Shown in pieces: positions 46,935-58,076 of a DNA stretch of 64,000 nucleotides. The position numbers were made by a program, and so were the translations under genes. The DNA is taken from positions 12,339,863 through 12,403,862 of the forward strand of contig CM025852.1 of assembly GCA_003952965.2 (NCBI GenBank). The letters are read 5' to 3'. The stretch's first letter is position 1. Each line of letters starts with the position of its first letter. The notes under the pieces were generated by a model. The model was given only the letters and a program-made list of their open reading frames with translations. It had not been told where the DNA came from and searched no databases. This DNA comes from Morella rubra (taxonomy: Eukaryota > Streptophyta > Magnoliopsida > Fagales > Myricaceae).

Positions 46935-47537
46935 TTGCAGTAACTTCAAGCAAACTAGGTTGGAAAGTACTTGGGCCATCCGAAAACTTGGATGAGATTC
47001 TTTGAGGCTTCAAGATTCACCATCGATAGACTCAACGAACAACTTTCTGCATAATTCTTATACATACTGCAGTAAGTAATGCCCCTTCCAATTCTTTAAC
47101 ATGTATATGTATAAAGCTGCTCGCATATACCAAAGGAATTAGGAGCTGCTAAATGAGGTATAGTGAAGCTGGTCTGTAAAAAACTAATAAGCTTCTAAGG
47201 TGATGCAAATTGCAGTGCCTTAGGCAGAAGAGGATTAGGATAGTTCTTTTTGGTACTTGGAGACGCCTGTAAGAGATATTCAGAATGCACTACTGAGTCA
47301 GTGTAAACTGTTTAGTTCAAGTTCTGTGTCATTGACAATATTGGTTGTATGAGAAATAGTATCTACAATTTTGCAGGATATTTTTTTACGCAGTGAATAC
47401 TAGCCAACTAGGAGGAAGTTCATCTAGTATTTGACAAGAAAGTTAATGGGAGAAAGAAAGAATGGACATTGCAGTCTTGTTTTGGTTGAAATATAACATA
47501 GAAAATGAAGAATAACCATTGCTAAGGAGAATTGTTA
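46935..47537. other. 3' region of the kinase gene
   Basis: Probable 3' UTR and spacer. No second gene is seen. Confidence 0.5.
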
Positions 47538-47898
47538 GGGTTAAATACACCTTGTACCTTCCAATTATGAAGGTCTTGATATTTTGCACCCAAATTTATT
47601 ATTTTTATCACATTGCACCTACCAACTATTGATTTCAGACACTTTGCGTTCATCGTTAAAATTTTCCGTTATTTTGGATGATAATTTATTCTTTGGCCTC
47701 AAAATTATAATTTTACCCTTGGAAAATAGTCATTGCAAAAAAAATATGGACAAGATTGTCATTTTGCACCAAAATTTTAACAGAAAGTGCAGTGTGTTTG
47801 AAATCAATAATTTGTGGGTATAATATGACGAAAATAATAGTTTGAGATGTAAAATGTCAAGTCCTTATAGTTAGTGAATGTAAAATGTATTTATTCTA
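47538..47898. mobile_element. MITE-like element, ~360 bp
   Basis: It starts GGTTAAATACACCTTGTACC. Its end, reversed, reads AATAAATACATTTTACATTC, an imperfect terminal inverted repeat. The interior is AT-rich with TTTTGCACC words and AAATAATAGTTTGAG/AAATTTATTATTTTT halves that pair. Related AT-rich sequence occurs near 42553-42665. Confidence 0.45.
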
Positions 47899-48519
47899 AT
47901 TTTTTTAAGAAAAATGAGAATTAAAGGTTAGGGAAGGATTGAGTCAATCCTCTCTTTTTTATTCTTTTCAAAAAAAAAAATGGTGTTAATGAAAATGATG
48001 ATACGCTGATAGTTGTATACATGTCACAATAAGATTGCCTTTCTGACTCCTTGGCACAAATTCATTCTGTTAATGTTACAATGAAAGATGGATGGATACG
48101 ACTTTTTAATAAAGTTGAAAATGATGCTTTTTAAATAGTAGATCTTATGGAAAACAAAAGATTAAAATTCAGGAAGAAATTTAGTATTTAACTCTTAACC
48201 TGTACAAATATCTTTTGCTAATTTTGATATCACAACGGGTTGCGCTTTTGGAGACTCTAAAATAAGAGTAGCTCCTTGCAACTGCTTAAATGGACACAAC
48301 TATTGATGTACAAATAGAGTTGGGATGCACCATTCTTTCGCAAGGATGGCACACATAAGGTTGGATGAACCATTTTGGGCTTCTCGTTTTGTTTGTAGGC
48401 TCTTTTGTTTCTCTTTTTGGAAGGCCTATACATGAAAATAAAGACGATTTCATCACTAATTCGCGTAGTTGACAAACCTCCTACTAGTAGCCAAGTGATG
48501 AGGTTTACACTTAGAACGG
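47899..48519. other. Spacer, no gene seen
   Basis: AT-rich DNA with one short minus-strand frame (48257-48475) lacking motifs. Confidence 0.45.
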
Positions 48520-48746
48520 TGTGGTTTGAGTGTACAATTCTCGGTTTGATTCATGAGAGGATTACACCAGTTGCTTAAATGAGAAGCTGTGGATGGTGAG
48601 TTATAGTCTCTTTAGGGTTTTTTTTTTAATCAAAACAGCTCATTCATTAATGAGAAGGTGTGGTTTGGGTGGACAATTCTCGGTTTGATCCATGAGAGGA
48701 TCAAGCCAGTTGTTTACATGAGAAGCTGTGGATGGTGAGTTATAGT
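48520..48746. repeat. Direct duplication of ~87 bp, 141 bp apart
   Basis: GTGTGGTTTGAGTG...GATGGTGAGTTATAGT (48519-48606) is repeated as GTGTGGTTTGGGTG...GATGGTGAGTTATAGT (48659-48747) with a few substitutions, including GGATTACACC against GGATCAAGCC. Confidence 0.75.
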
Positions 48747-48965
48747 AAGGGTGAGTACCAGAACGGATGGAACTGGAATGATTCATTCCGGTTCCGGTTC
48801 CGATACTCACCGGAATTCAAAAAATAGTTCCGGTTCCATTTCGGAATGGACCGGAATTTCCGATTTCATTAGTATGCTTTTTACGTGTACAGAATATACC
48901 ATCCAAAGGGGTAGAAGAAAACCTTTCCAGCGTCAAAAGAAGGTAAATTCGCCCTGCAGCTTGAA
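48747..48965. mobile_element. Truncated CCGG-rich hAT-like end, cut by the assembly gap
   Basis: TAAGGGTGAGTACC is followed by palindromic GGAATGATTCATTCC and repeated CCGGTTCCGG/CCGGAATT words. This resembles the subterminal regions of the hAT element at 40434-42482. The sequence then runs into the N block, so the element cannot be closed. Confidence 0.35.
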
Positions 48966-49965
48966 NNNNNNNNNNNNNNNNNNNNNNNNNNNNNNNNNNN
49001 NNNNNNNNNNNNNNNNNNNNNNNNNNNNNNNNNNNNNNNNNNNNNNNNNNNNNNNNNNNNNNNNNNNNNNNNNNNNNNNNNNNNNNNNNNNNNNNNNNNN
49101 NNNNNNNNNNNNNNNNNNNNNNNNNNNNNNNNNNNNNNNNNNNNNNNNNNNNNNNNNNNNNNNNNNNNNNNNNNNNNNNNNNNNNNNNNNNNNNNNNNNN
49201 NNNNNNNNNNNNNNNNNNNNNNNNNNNNNNNNNNNNNNNNNNNNNNNNNNNNNNNNNNNNNNNNNNNNNNNNNNNNNNNNNNNNNNNNNNNNNNNNNNNN
49301 NNNNNNNNNNNNNNNNNNNNNNNNNNNNNNNNNNNNNNNNNNNNNNNNNNNNNNNNNNNNNNNNNNNNNNNNNNNNNNNNNNNNNNNNNNNNNNNNNNNN
49401 NNNNNNNNNNNNNNNNNNNNNNNNNNNNNNNNNNNNNNNNNNNNNNNNNNNNNNNNNNNNNNNNNNNNNNNNNNNNNNNNNNNNNNNNNNNNNNNNNNNN
49501 NNNNNNNNNNNNNNNNNNNNNNNNNNNNNNNNNNNNNNNNNNNNNNNNNNNNNNNNNNNNNNNNNNNNNNNNNNNNNNNNNNNNNNNNNNNNNNNNNNNN
49601 NNNNNNNNNNNNNNNNNNNNNNNNNNNNNNNNNNNNNNNNNNNNNNNNNNNNNNNNNNNNNNNNNNNNNNNNNNNNNNNNNNNNNNNNNNNNNNNNNNNN
49701 NNNNNNNNNNNNNNNNNNNNNNNNNNNNNNNNNNNNNNNNNNNNNNNNNNNNNNNNNNNNNNNNNNNNNNNNNNNNNNNNNNNNNNNNNNNNNNNNNNNN
49801 NNNNNNNNNNNNNNNNNNNNNNNNNNNNNNNNNNNNNNNNNNNNNNNNNNNNNNNNNNNNNNNNNNNNNNNNNNNNNNNNNNNNNNNNNNNNNNNNNNNN
49901 NNNNNNNNNNNNNNNNNNNNNNNNNNNNNNNNNNNNNNNNNNNNNNNNNNNNNNNNNNNNNNNNN
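48966..49965. other. Assembly gap, exactly 1,000 N
   Basis: The round length suggests a placeholder, so the true distance is unknown. Any open frame spanning it is meaningless. Confidence 0.99.
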
Positions 49966-50948
49966 CTGGTAGATCAATGGAAGACCGGATATGATCTTTC
50001 GCTAACAAATTTTGTGTAATTCGCGCAGGAGTTGGTTTTTGAAAGCAGTGCGCAACAACTTACTCGCGCAAGCTAACGGGCCTGAGAAAGACTATATCAA
50101 AGCAAAACATTACCTGTGCGTTGGTTGACAGTGTGAAATGCGTCGCGTTTCGCCTAATAAGTCTCAGCAGAGATCCGACGCGCTAGTCTGATAGCTGACT
50201 ACCCTGTTGCGCCAAAGGTACCTCTCATTAACCTGGATCGTTCCGTGCTCACCAGACTTTGCTCGTAAGGACCTCAGAATTGGATCTGTGATTTCTTGAT
50301 GGGGGGCATTCTCGGGGTCTTCTTGAATTTCTCAAAGAGCACGCACTGTTTGTATGATTGGTAAGAACCCCCGTCGGGCTTTGGGGTTGATACTTGTATG
50401 GATGTTGAACTCTGCTGGACCTTGTTTGCTTTTCTTTCTTTCTTTCATTCATTCTCTGTCTCTCTCTGTCTCTGCGCGCGGCCTGCCTTTAGTTAGAGGT
50501 AGAGAGTGATTGACTTACAAATAATGCATTACTGTATCCAGGCCACCGAAAAGAAGAACGCCCGACATCGTAGGTAGAATTAGTTAACCGCATTATGCAT
50601 GGGACTACTTTAATCTCGCGACTGACGGGGTATTGTAGTGGCCACGCAAGGTGGGGGCCTTGCTGCCACGATGCACTGAGATTCAGCCCTGTGTCGCTTC
50701 GATATCACGTCCTCCAAACTTAGCCCGGAAAAATCAAATCTGAAATTGCTTCCTCTCTCCTAGCGGGTGTGGAAATGGAGCGGAGATTGAAGCAGCGTTT
50801 AGGACAACGAGAGAGTTCCACGATACACTTGACAATGTGAAATTGAAAAAGAAGGCAATTCCTGTTTGAAAAAAAATTTGGGCAGGCATTCTTGAAATTA
50901 GTGCACAGGGCATTTAGGTCTGGGTTTTTTAGTAATTATGGGTTTCAA
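49966..50948. other. Spacer after the gap, upstream of the J-domain gene
   Basis: Mixed-composition DNA with a CTTTCTTTCTTTC/CTCTGTCTCTC microsatellite (50428-50475). I recognise no coding exon. Confidence 0.4.
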
Positions 50949-50973
50949 ATGAATGCAGCATTTTCACTAGCAG
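50949..50973 (+). other. Possible tiny first exon of the J-domain gene
   Basis: The ATG at 50949 opens MNAAFSLAG. A CAG/GTCGAT donor at 50973/50974 would give phase 1, as needed by the exon starting at 51810. Upstream in-frame sequence (QAFLKLVHRAFRSGFFSNYG) looks like a mitochondrial presequence but has no ATG. This is speculative. Confidence 0.25.
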
Positions 50974-51809
50974 GTCGATATCTTGTGAGTACTCCAGTGG
51001 ATGTGCTCACTGGCTTCGACTCTGCGCTCTCTAAATCTGTTTTTGCATATGAAAGTCTAATGAGTTGAATGATGATGGGCATTCGAGGTGGCAATTGCAT
51101 CTCGATTCACCGTATTCCGATGGAGCTTGTGAATTTTTCGAAAAAAATAGCGATGGGAACATTATTGCGATTTTCTAGGAACACTGAAATGCTCTTTTTG
51201 GTCATTGTATTCAGAGTGTACTTGGTTGATTACCTCCGTTGCCCTCATCAGGGGAGGCATTTACTGAGAGTCTCAGAGATTGGGAGAGGGGCAGGGAAGA
51301 TCGATGACATAGCGAGACGCCGATGTGGGATATTCTCTAGTTGGATTTCGCTGCAGTCATATGGCACACATAGCTTATTCGTGTCCACATATAACCATCG
51401 CGATCGCGTTACTCTAAGTAAGTCTGTCTGCATATGGATCTAGACAATTTGCACCGAGTGCTCGTGTGGAGAATTGATTAATTTAAAGGCGGTCCCAGTC
51501 GCGGACTATGTCACCGTTAACGCGAGGGCTGGATAACGACGTGCCTCTGGGGGTGGATGGCCACTTTCTTAATATGCCCAGGTCGGCAATCGGTGCGGTC
51601 ACAGACGGCGTCTTTGCGTATCGTTGTTCGCATGTTCTGGCTACTCCGGTATCTTGTATTTATGAGTGGTTGTACGCATAAGTCAAACGCTCAGTGTTAG
51701 CTTCGCGCCACTGCTTTTTTCACCTCAAATGTGGCAGACTGCACCCAAATTGTGCGCATTCAACTCACGGGTTCATTCTCGTTATTAGGTTGAATTATCT
51801 ATTTGGCAG

Positions 51810-53156
51810 ATATCATCTCTATCCATCAGAGCTGGAGGGAAGAGGATGATGAGGATAACCCTTCTTCAAGTAAAGGCCCCTCATGGTTTAAAAAGGAATT
51901 CTCTGCTAAGGGTTCCAAAAGGGATTGGACTGGCAATCGTGGACCCAAGCAGCAGGGTAGAAGTAAGGACATTTCAAGTGCTCTGATGCTTAAAGAAAAA
52001 TTACATTTATTGTTGCAGAACTATACCTAAATCGTATTTGACATGTTATGGGTTTGTGGGACAGATGGTTACATGGCCTCCGTCTAGAAAAGATTATAGG
52101 CTGACTATTCTTTTGGGGATTTTTATGGGCAATGGGCCAAAATTCCTCTACATGTGGGGGCATAATGTGCCTTGTGTTTGTACTTAAAAAAAAAATGTGC
52201 CTTGTTTTTGTGAAATCATTGCACTAATTCAAAAGCCATTATCTTTAAGCCTTAATGTATCATTTTTGCACTCTCCGAAAACAGTAACACTGAGGTGATG
52301 CTTTTGTTAATGGCATCATATTGGAAGACTGGGTCTCCTCAAGCCATAACTGGTTGACTCATCTTTTGAGTCCTGGATGCATTTTTCACTGCCTTTTGAA
52401 TTTGCGAGATTCATCCCATTCTCACTTATTGTGCAGGAGGTTACCAGTTTTGCGAAGAAGATGATCATGATGTTGACATTGAGAACATTTTCCGATCTGC
52501 ATTTGGTGGAAACCGATTCTTCTATTGGTCTTTCATTAATGAAGAGAATCCTCAATGGAGGAGCTCATCAAATTATAATAGCTATAGGAGGTCTTGGAAT
52601 TGGAGACATCAGAATGAAGAAACATACGAGTCTTCATCTGAGTCTGAGAGTTCGGATTCAGATATGGCTTCAGACAGACTGGCCCTAGGATTGAATGCTT
52701 CGGGTCCTATACAACTTGAAGATGTTAAAAATGCGTGAGTTCTTACTCTGTTTTCTGTCTTGTTCTTGAATGATGTTTCCACCCTTTTTTTTTCTTTTTT
52801 GATTGTATTGTTTTTCATCTGACTTACAATGTCAGATATCGCTCCTGTGCACTCAAATGGCATCCAGATCGTCATCACGGCTCTTCAAAGGTATTAACGT
52901 GGTCCTATCATTGATACGTATGCCCTGTATAATGAATCTTTTCTGAGATGTGCATAAGGACATCAACGAATATCTTGCCAGTTTGATGTATTCAATGTTG
53001 ATATCAATGGTTTTACATCTCGTCTTGGCTTGTGCTGATGAGCAGCTAAGATGGACTGACAAATTGTATGTGCTTGAACAGGCTGTTGCAGAGGAGAAGT
53101 TCAAACTTTGTAGTGCGGCATATCAATCTTTATGTGATAAGCTGGCTGTGAATTGA
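51810..53156 (+). CDS. J-domain (DnaJ-like) protein, 5' end unresolved
   Basis: Exons are 51810-51956, 52437-52734, 52836-52890 and 53082-53156, with GT-AG introns and consistent phases (1, 2, 0). The product starts within an acidic HQSWREEDDEDNPSSS segment. It has an aromatic, acidic middle (ENIFRSAFGGNRFFYWSF, then SSSESESSDSD). It closes with a C-terminal J domain: helix I/II LEDVKNAYRSCALKWHPDRH with the HPD motif that stimulates Hsp70, then EEKFKLCSAAYQSLCDK. A J domain at the very C-terminus is an uncommon layout. The first exon(s) were not identified with confidence. The gene lies directly upstream of the Nudix gene on the same strand. Confidence 0.75.
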
Positions 53157-53666
53157 AGACGCTTCAGAGCATGATAATATGACCCCTCTTCCCATCAGCT
53201 CATTGCTTGCGCATGCTAATCTTTTTTCCCTTTTACAAAATAGTGTTGGGATTGCCTCTATGTTTCTCTCATGGGGCATTCTCTGAAATAGCTAGGCAAT
53301 GATGGCATTAGCACGTGATTCTGTGTTGCAGAGCCCAGATGTATTGATTCATGTGCTTAATTTATATCGTTATCCAGGATGACAGTCTCTCCTATCTCTC
53401 TACTTGAATCTTGTATATTTGCTTCAAGTTTGAAGCCATAAACAATTGATTTATGATAATAAACGTGATGATATTAGGGATATATTCAGAGCACTGGGGA
53501 ACTGTATCTATGGGTTTTTCTGTTTAAACGTGAGTTCTGTATCATGACCAAATCCTCATCCAAGCGACGAGGATGGTTCCAGCTATCTTCACTTGCCGTC
53601 AAAGAACAAAAAAACAAGATAAACTGATGGAGTCTGATATAAATTATCAATTCCTTTGCGGAATTA
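53157..53666. other. 3' region of the J-domain gene
   Basis: Probable 3' UTR and spacer. No gene is seen. Confidence 0.5.
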
Positions 53667-53886
53667 AAATATAATAGAGGGTGCTGATTTTTTTTTTTTT
53701 TCTAAGCAAACATACATAAAACCGAACCAAAATACAGACACAGTTCAAGGGGGCTTGAAAAAGCCACTAAGCCGAAAACAGGAAAGAGGCAAAAAGCGAA
53801 AAGGAATAACCCCAACAAACCGGGTAGAGGCAGCCCACCTAGCCAAGCTATCCGCAACCGAGGTAGCTTGGCGTGGAACTTTGGAA
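53667..53886 (-). mobile_element. 5'-truncated LINE relic with poly(A)
   Basis: On the minus strand the frame reads FSKVPRQATSVADSLARWAA, then VGVIPFR and a stop after FFKPP. This resembles the RNase H-like C-terminus of plant LINE ORF2. A GT/T-rich 3' UTR follows, then an A run (poly-T on the plus strand, about 53683-53701). The short truncated form is typical of LINE insertions. Confidence 0.6.
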
Positions 53887-54233
53887 AAGCTCCACGATGG
53901 ATGCTGATTCTATGTATGCTGAACTGGTAAGATCTGATAGGTCAGTATATCAAATAAATATTGTGAATGGGTCCCAAACCCCAGGAAACTTGGGTCAAGA
54001 GCAAGAATCCATAACGACAAACAGGTCTACAACGCTTACGGGGGCTCAACAGGTCGCACAAAAGTTGGCCGATTTAAAGTCGGATCCCGATTTGCATTAT
54101 CAATTTATGTACTGGACACCGCCATAGAGAAGTACTGTCCAGTCCCAGCTTCACTCTCGAAGCTCCGAATATTTTTTCTCCGTCATATCATTTGGTCCAA
54201 TCTTTAGAAGAAATTTCTGGGAGATAGAATAAT
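53887..54233 (+). promoter_or_regulatory. Upstream region of the Nudix gene
   Basis: A short open frame here (to 54127) has no recognisable motif. It abuts the LINE relic and probably is not a gene. The last ~110 bp before the ATG at 54234 should be promoter or 5' UTR; no clear TATA box is seen. Confidence 0.35.
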
Positions 54234-57200
54234 ATGCTCAAAGCCGTACAGATTCTGGGTTGCTGTTCGTTTGGGTTGGTTTGGAGACGCCGTAACAGTG
54301 GTGGGCCGTCCTTCATTTCAGTCTCTGCTAAACCATTATCATATTCTTCGTCATCAAGAAGATTAACCGGAAAAAATTCTTTGTTCTTGGCCGAGTTTCC
54401 AGCTCGCAGGAGTCGCTGTCTTCGGGCATTCCATGCGTCCGCAGCTTGTTCCGAGTCAAACCCCGATGGCGCTTCTTCGGTTGCATTTCCGTCTTCAGCA
54501 GTGAGTTTTGCTGATAGCTCTTTTCTTTCTATTTGTTGGATGGTTTGTTATGTATTTGATGATTTCCTTCAATTTGAACGGGAATACGGGCATTGCATAA
54601 TTTGGAAACAAATTCTGTTGAGAAGGGAATGAGATTGAGTTAATTGATAATCATCGAATTTGGTTGGGCATTGGCTTGGAATTGGTGTCCGCTTGCCCTT
54701 GCAGTTGTTTGTTTAATCAGATAATAAATGTGTTGAATTTATTTTCACACAAATGGGGTTAAAGAAAGATGCTAACTTCAGTGGATGTGATATGCTTTCG
54801 GCTTGTCAACTTGGTCTAGCTTCTTCTATGTTTCTTCTCGTCGTACGATATTTCCTTAGTTTTTCTTTCTCACTCTTGATTTTTGATTTGCTTTTTGCCC
54901 CCACTTTAAAGAGAAAAAGTTGAATGCTTTTTCGTCAGCTTAAATGATTTTGCCTTATTTTGATAACATGTATAAGGGTAAACATCCCATAAATGTAGAG
55001 AAAGGTGGCTCCCATCAAATTGATCTCTTCTTAACTTCGTAAGAAGAGGGAGAGAAAGGAATTTAAGTTATTTTGGCTGTTGGTGGAATTTTTCTAGGTT
55101 GTTTCTCAATGACATAGTCTTCACTGTCTCAGATGATTGCGGACGTATTTCAAGGTGTGAGGGTTGCCTCACTTTCCAACTCAAGACACATTTTTGTCAC
55201 ACAAGTATCAAAATGTACAATTTTTCTTTCTTATTAGGCATCATGTACTGATATGTTTTCGCATTAATTGGACAAACGTGATAATAAAGTTCTTAAAAAA
55301 TGAGCCAGAATTCCCAGATTTTTTATGCATTCTGTCTTTTGGATTTGCTTTTTTAGGCCGTTATTATCTACTGGAATCATAATTCTAGTTTCTAGTTATG
55401 CAGGGAAACATTCGTAAGATTAATTTCTGTCAGTGGTGTGGTGGCCCAACAAAGCATGGGATACCTGATGGAGAGGAGAAGATGAGAGCTATTTGCACAG
55501 TTTGTCAGAAAATTGCCTATCAGAACCCAAAAATGGTAATACTACTCGAATGAAGTTTGTAAGGATGGAAGCCATAGAACTATCTTTTGATTTGTGCAAG
55601 TTCCAATCCTGAAATATAAAAATGTACTTTATATTTATGCATAATTTTTCCTTCTTCCGTGCTCATTTTGTTCCATGTTGGACTCAAGTACTACATGCTT
55701 TTTCAATATATTCTGTTATCTTGCTTTAATGAAGGGCATATAAGGATCTCTGCGATTGTTGTCCTAAATGCATTAACTGGGGTCTTTATAGAAAACTACA
55801 AATTTTCAGATGTAAAAGAAATGGGGTTTCTTACCATGATGTCTAGAAACCAAGAAATTTTCTAGTGACATTAGAACTGTTCCAAGGCCCATCAGCGTTT
55901 CGCCTCACTTTAAACCAAAACCTTAATATCTTTGTTGCATGATGATATACCATAAATTTGTGCTAATCAGACAAGAACCAAAGTAAAATTGGGATTGTTT
56001 TGCTGGATTTTAAGAAGTATACTATTTTTTCCCTCAAGGGCTGTAGAAGAGAGTTGTGTCTTTCATTTCCAGCTTGTAGGCACTTATACCACCCTCTGGG
56101 CCTACCAGGTTGAGCTTTTCGGTTTTAGGATTCCCTGAACAGATCGATTATAGAATTGAATAAAGATGTTGACAGTGCATACGTTATAAATCTGCTTTTT
56201 CAGTAACACTCCTCTTGTGCGCACTTGCTAGTTTAAGGTAGTTTGTTTGTTCTTGGATCATTTTTTAGGTATCTCGTATAAGATGCTCATCATGTTCATT
56301 CTGTATAACTGTCTTTCCAAAACAAAAATTATCTTAATTTCTAATAAGTGATTAATTTATGTAAAAAATGAAGAAGGTTGATGGTTGATAGTTGAATTTG
56401 GATTGTAGAATAGAAAGAGTAGAAAAAACTGTTTGTGTGTATGAGCTTTTGATTGACAAATTTTTTCCACCAATGTTTCGTTGTCTATGTTTGGTCTTTG
56501 TTACTGTTGGTACTACAAATACAAGGACTAAACACCTTCTTCTCAATATGGCTTCGTTTCGCTTAATAATTGGGTACTTGTACTTTATAGGTTGTGGGTT
56601 GCCTTGTGGAGCATGAAAAGAAGGTCCTACTTTGCAAGCGGAAGATCCAACCATCTTATGGCCTTTGGTATGTGTATACATGTATGTTTGCGTTTTTAGT
56701 TAGAGAAGGACCAACATGTTTTCTTCATTTTGGTTCTTCTTTCTAACCATTTCCTAAGATGAAAAAGGGGAAAAAAGAAAGACCAAAACAGTCAGCGGTA
56801 CTGTACATTTACCTTATGATGGAGGTTGCTTCTTGTGTCATTGCTGTAAACCATAGTCTAAATTTAATGATTGGTGGTTATTGATAGGACTCTTCCTGCT
56901 GGTTATATGGAAATGGGGGAGTCTGCTGTAGAAGGGGCGATCAGGGAAACCTGGGAAGAAGCAAATGCAGAAGTAGAAATGCTGTCTCCTTTTGCTCAAC
57001 TGGATATTCCTCTTATTGGCCAAGTGAGGGAGAAATAATTTTTTGTTTAGATTGCACAGATTCAACATCTATTTGCTAAAGAAGTTTGTGTAACTCATTA
57101 CGCGTTGTTTGGACCAGACTTATATTATCTTCTTAGCGAAGCTCAAGAAGATGCAGTTCTCACCTGGTCCAGAATCGTTAGAATGCCAGCTTTTTGCACT

Positions 57201-58076
57201 TGATGCTATACCTTTTAATTCCCTGGCATTTTCATCAATGTTGGTAACCTTAAATTTGGTATGTACTATTTTGAACTACAAATATCTCATTATAATTAAA
57301 TACCTTTTCAGAAATTAATCATATGTATTTTCTTTGTGCAGTATATTGAAGATGTTAAGGCTGGAAAACCAAAATTCCACTACTGTACAATCAACAAGAG
57401 GTACTTCCATTTTTATTTGTGAGATTTTTGCAAGATTACATAGGAAATTGTTAAACGCTGTTGCATAAGTCGTTTCCCAGAGGTAATGAATGAGAAACAG
57501 AGCACTCTTATTGCTACAATCAGTGTTGTTTTTTTTCTTTCCTTTTGGTTTAAGTACAATCTGCTACCTTTATTAAAGGACTGAACATAAAACACAATTC
57601 ATTAGTCGAGGCATATTCACATGCCATTTGCTTTGTGCAAAATCAAGTTTAATGTTCTTTGAATCAATTTTTAGTTGCATGTTCTTTCTCTTCGTTTGCC
57701 AACTCATGAAGCATAGCAGAAAAAGTTATATTTGTTGAAGGGGAGGCTTCTTTCTCCCAGATACTTTCTGAGACACATAATTGTGATAAAAAAGGGTCAT
57801 TTGCAGTTCTGTTTTGGTTGCTTCCTCGTTCCTTAGATAGGAACGTCCAATCAGCTTCTTATAGTGGCAATAGAAGCAATTACTGATCACCTTCTCTCTC
57901 TCTCTCCCCCCCCCCCCCAAAATCCTCTTCTCACTCTCCCTCTCTCCTGTGTGGGGGTTGGGGGGGAGTTATTTATATTTCTGGTGTATGATCCTTTGCT
58001 AATGGTGTATAATAGGCCTGGCACAAGTTCATCTGATATTCGGGCCTTTACTCTTGATAATCATCTGCAGTCCTGA
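54234..58076 (+). CDS. NUDT23: Chloroplast Nudix hydrolase, NUDT23-like
   Basis: Seven exons (54234-54500, 55404-55535, 56591-56667, 56888-57023, 57118-57258, 57342-57400 and 58016-58076) join in phase to 290 residues; all introns are GT-AG. Residues 1 to ~85 are Ser/Arg-rich without acidic bias early on, like a transit peptide. A zinc-ribbon follows (CQWC at 98-101, CTVC at 120-123). The Nudix box (164-186) has GYMEMGE...RETWEEA with the metal-binding glutamates. Arabidopsis NUDT23 hydrolyses FAD and ADP-ribose in chloroplasts and helps set flavin levels (family knowledge). The length is close to the family's ~280 residues. All key residues are intact. Confidence 0.92.

Noticed and set aside
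48751..50019. Long open frames of 375-422 codons
   Set aside because: They consist almost wholly of N from the assembly gap.
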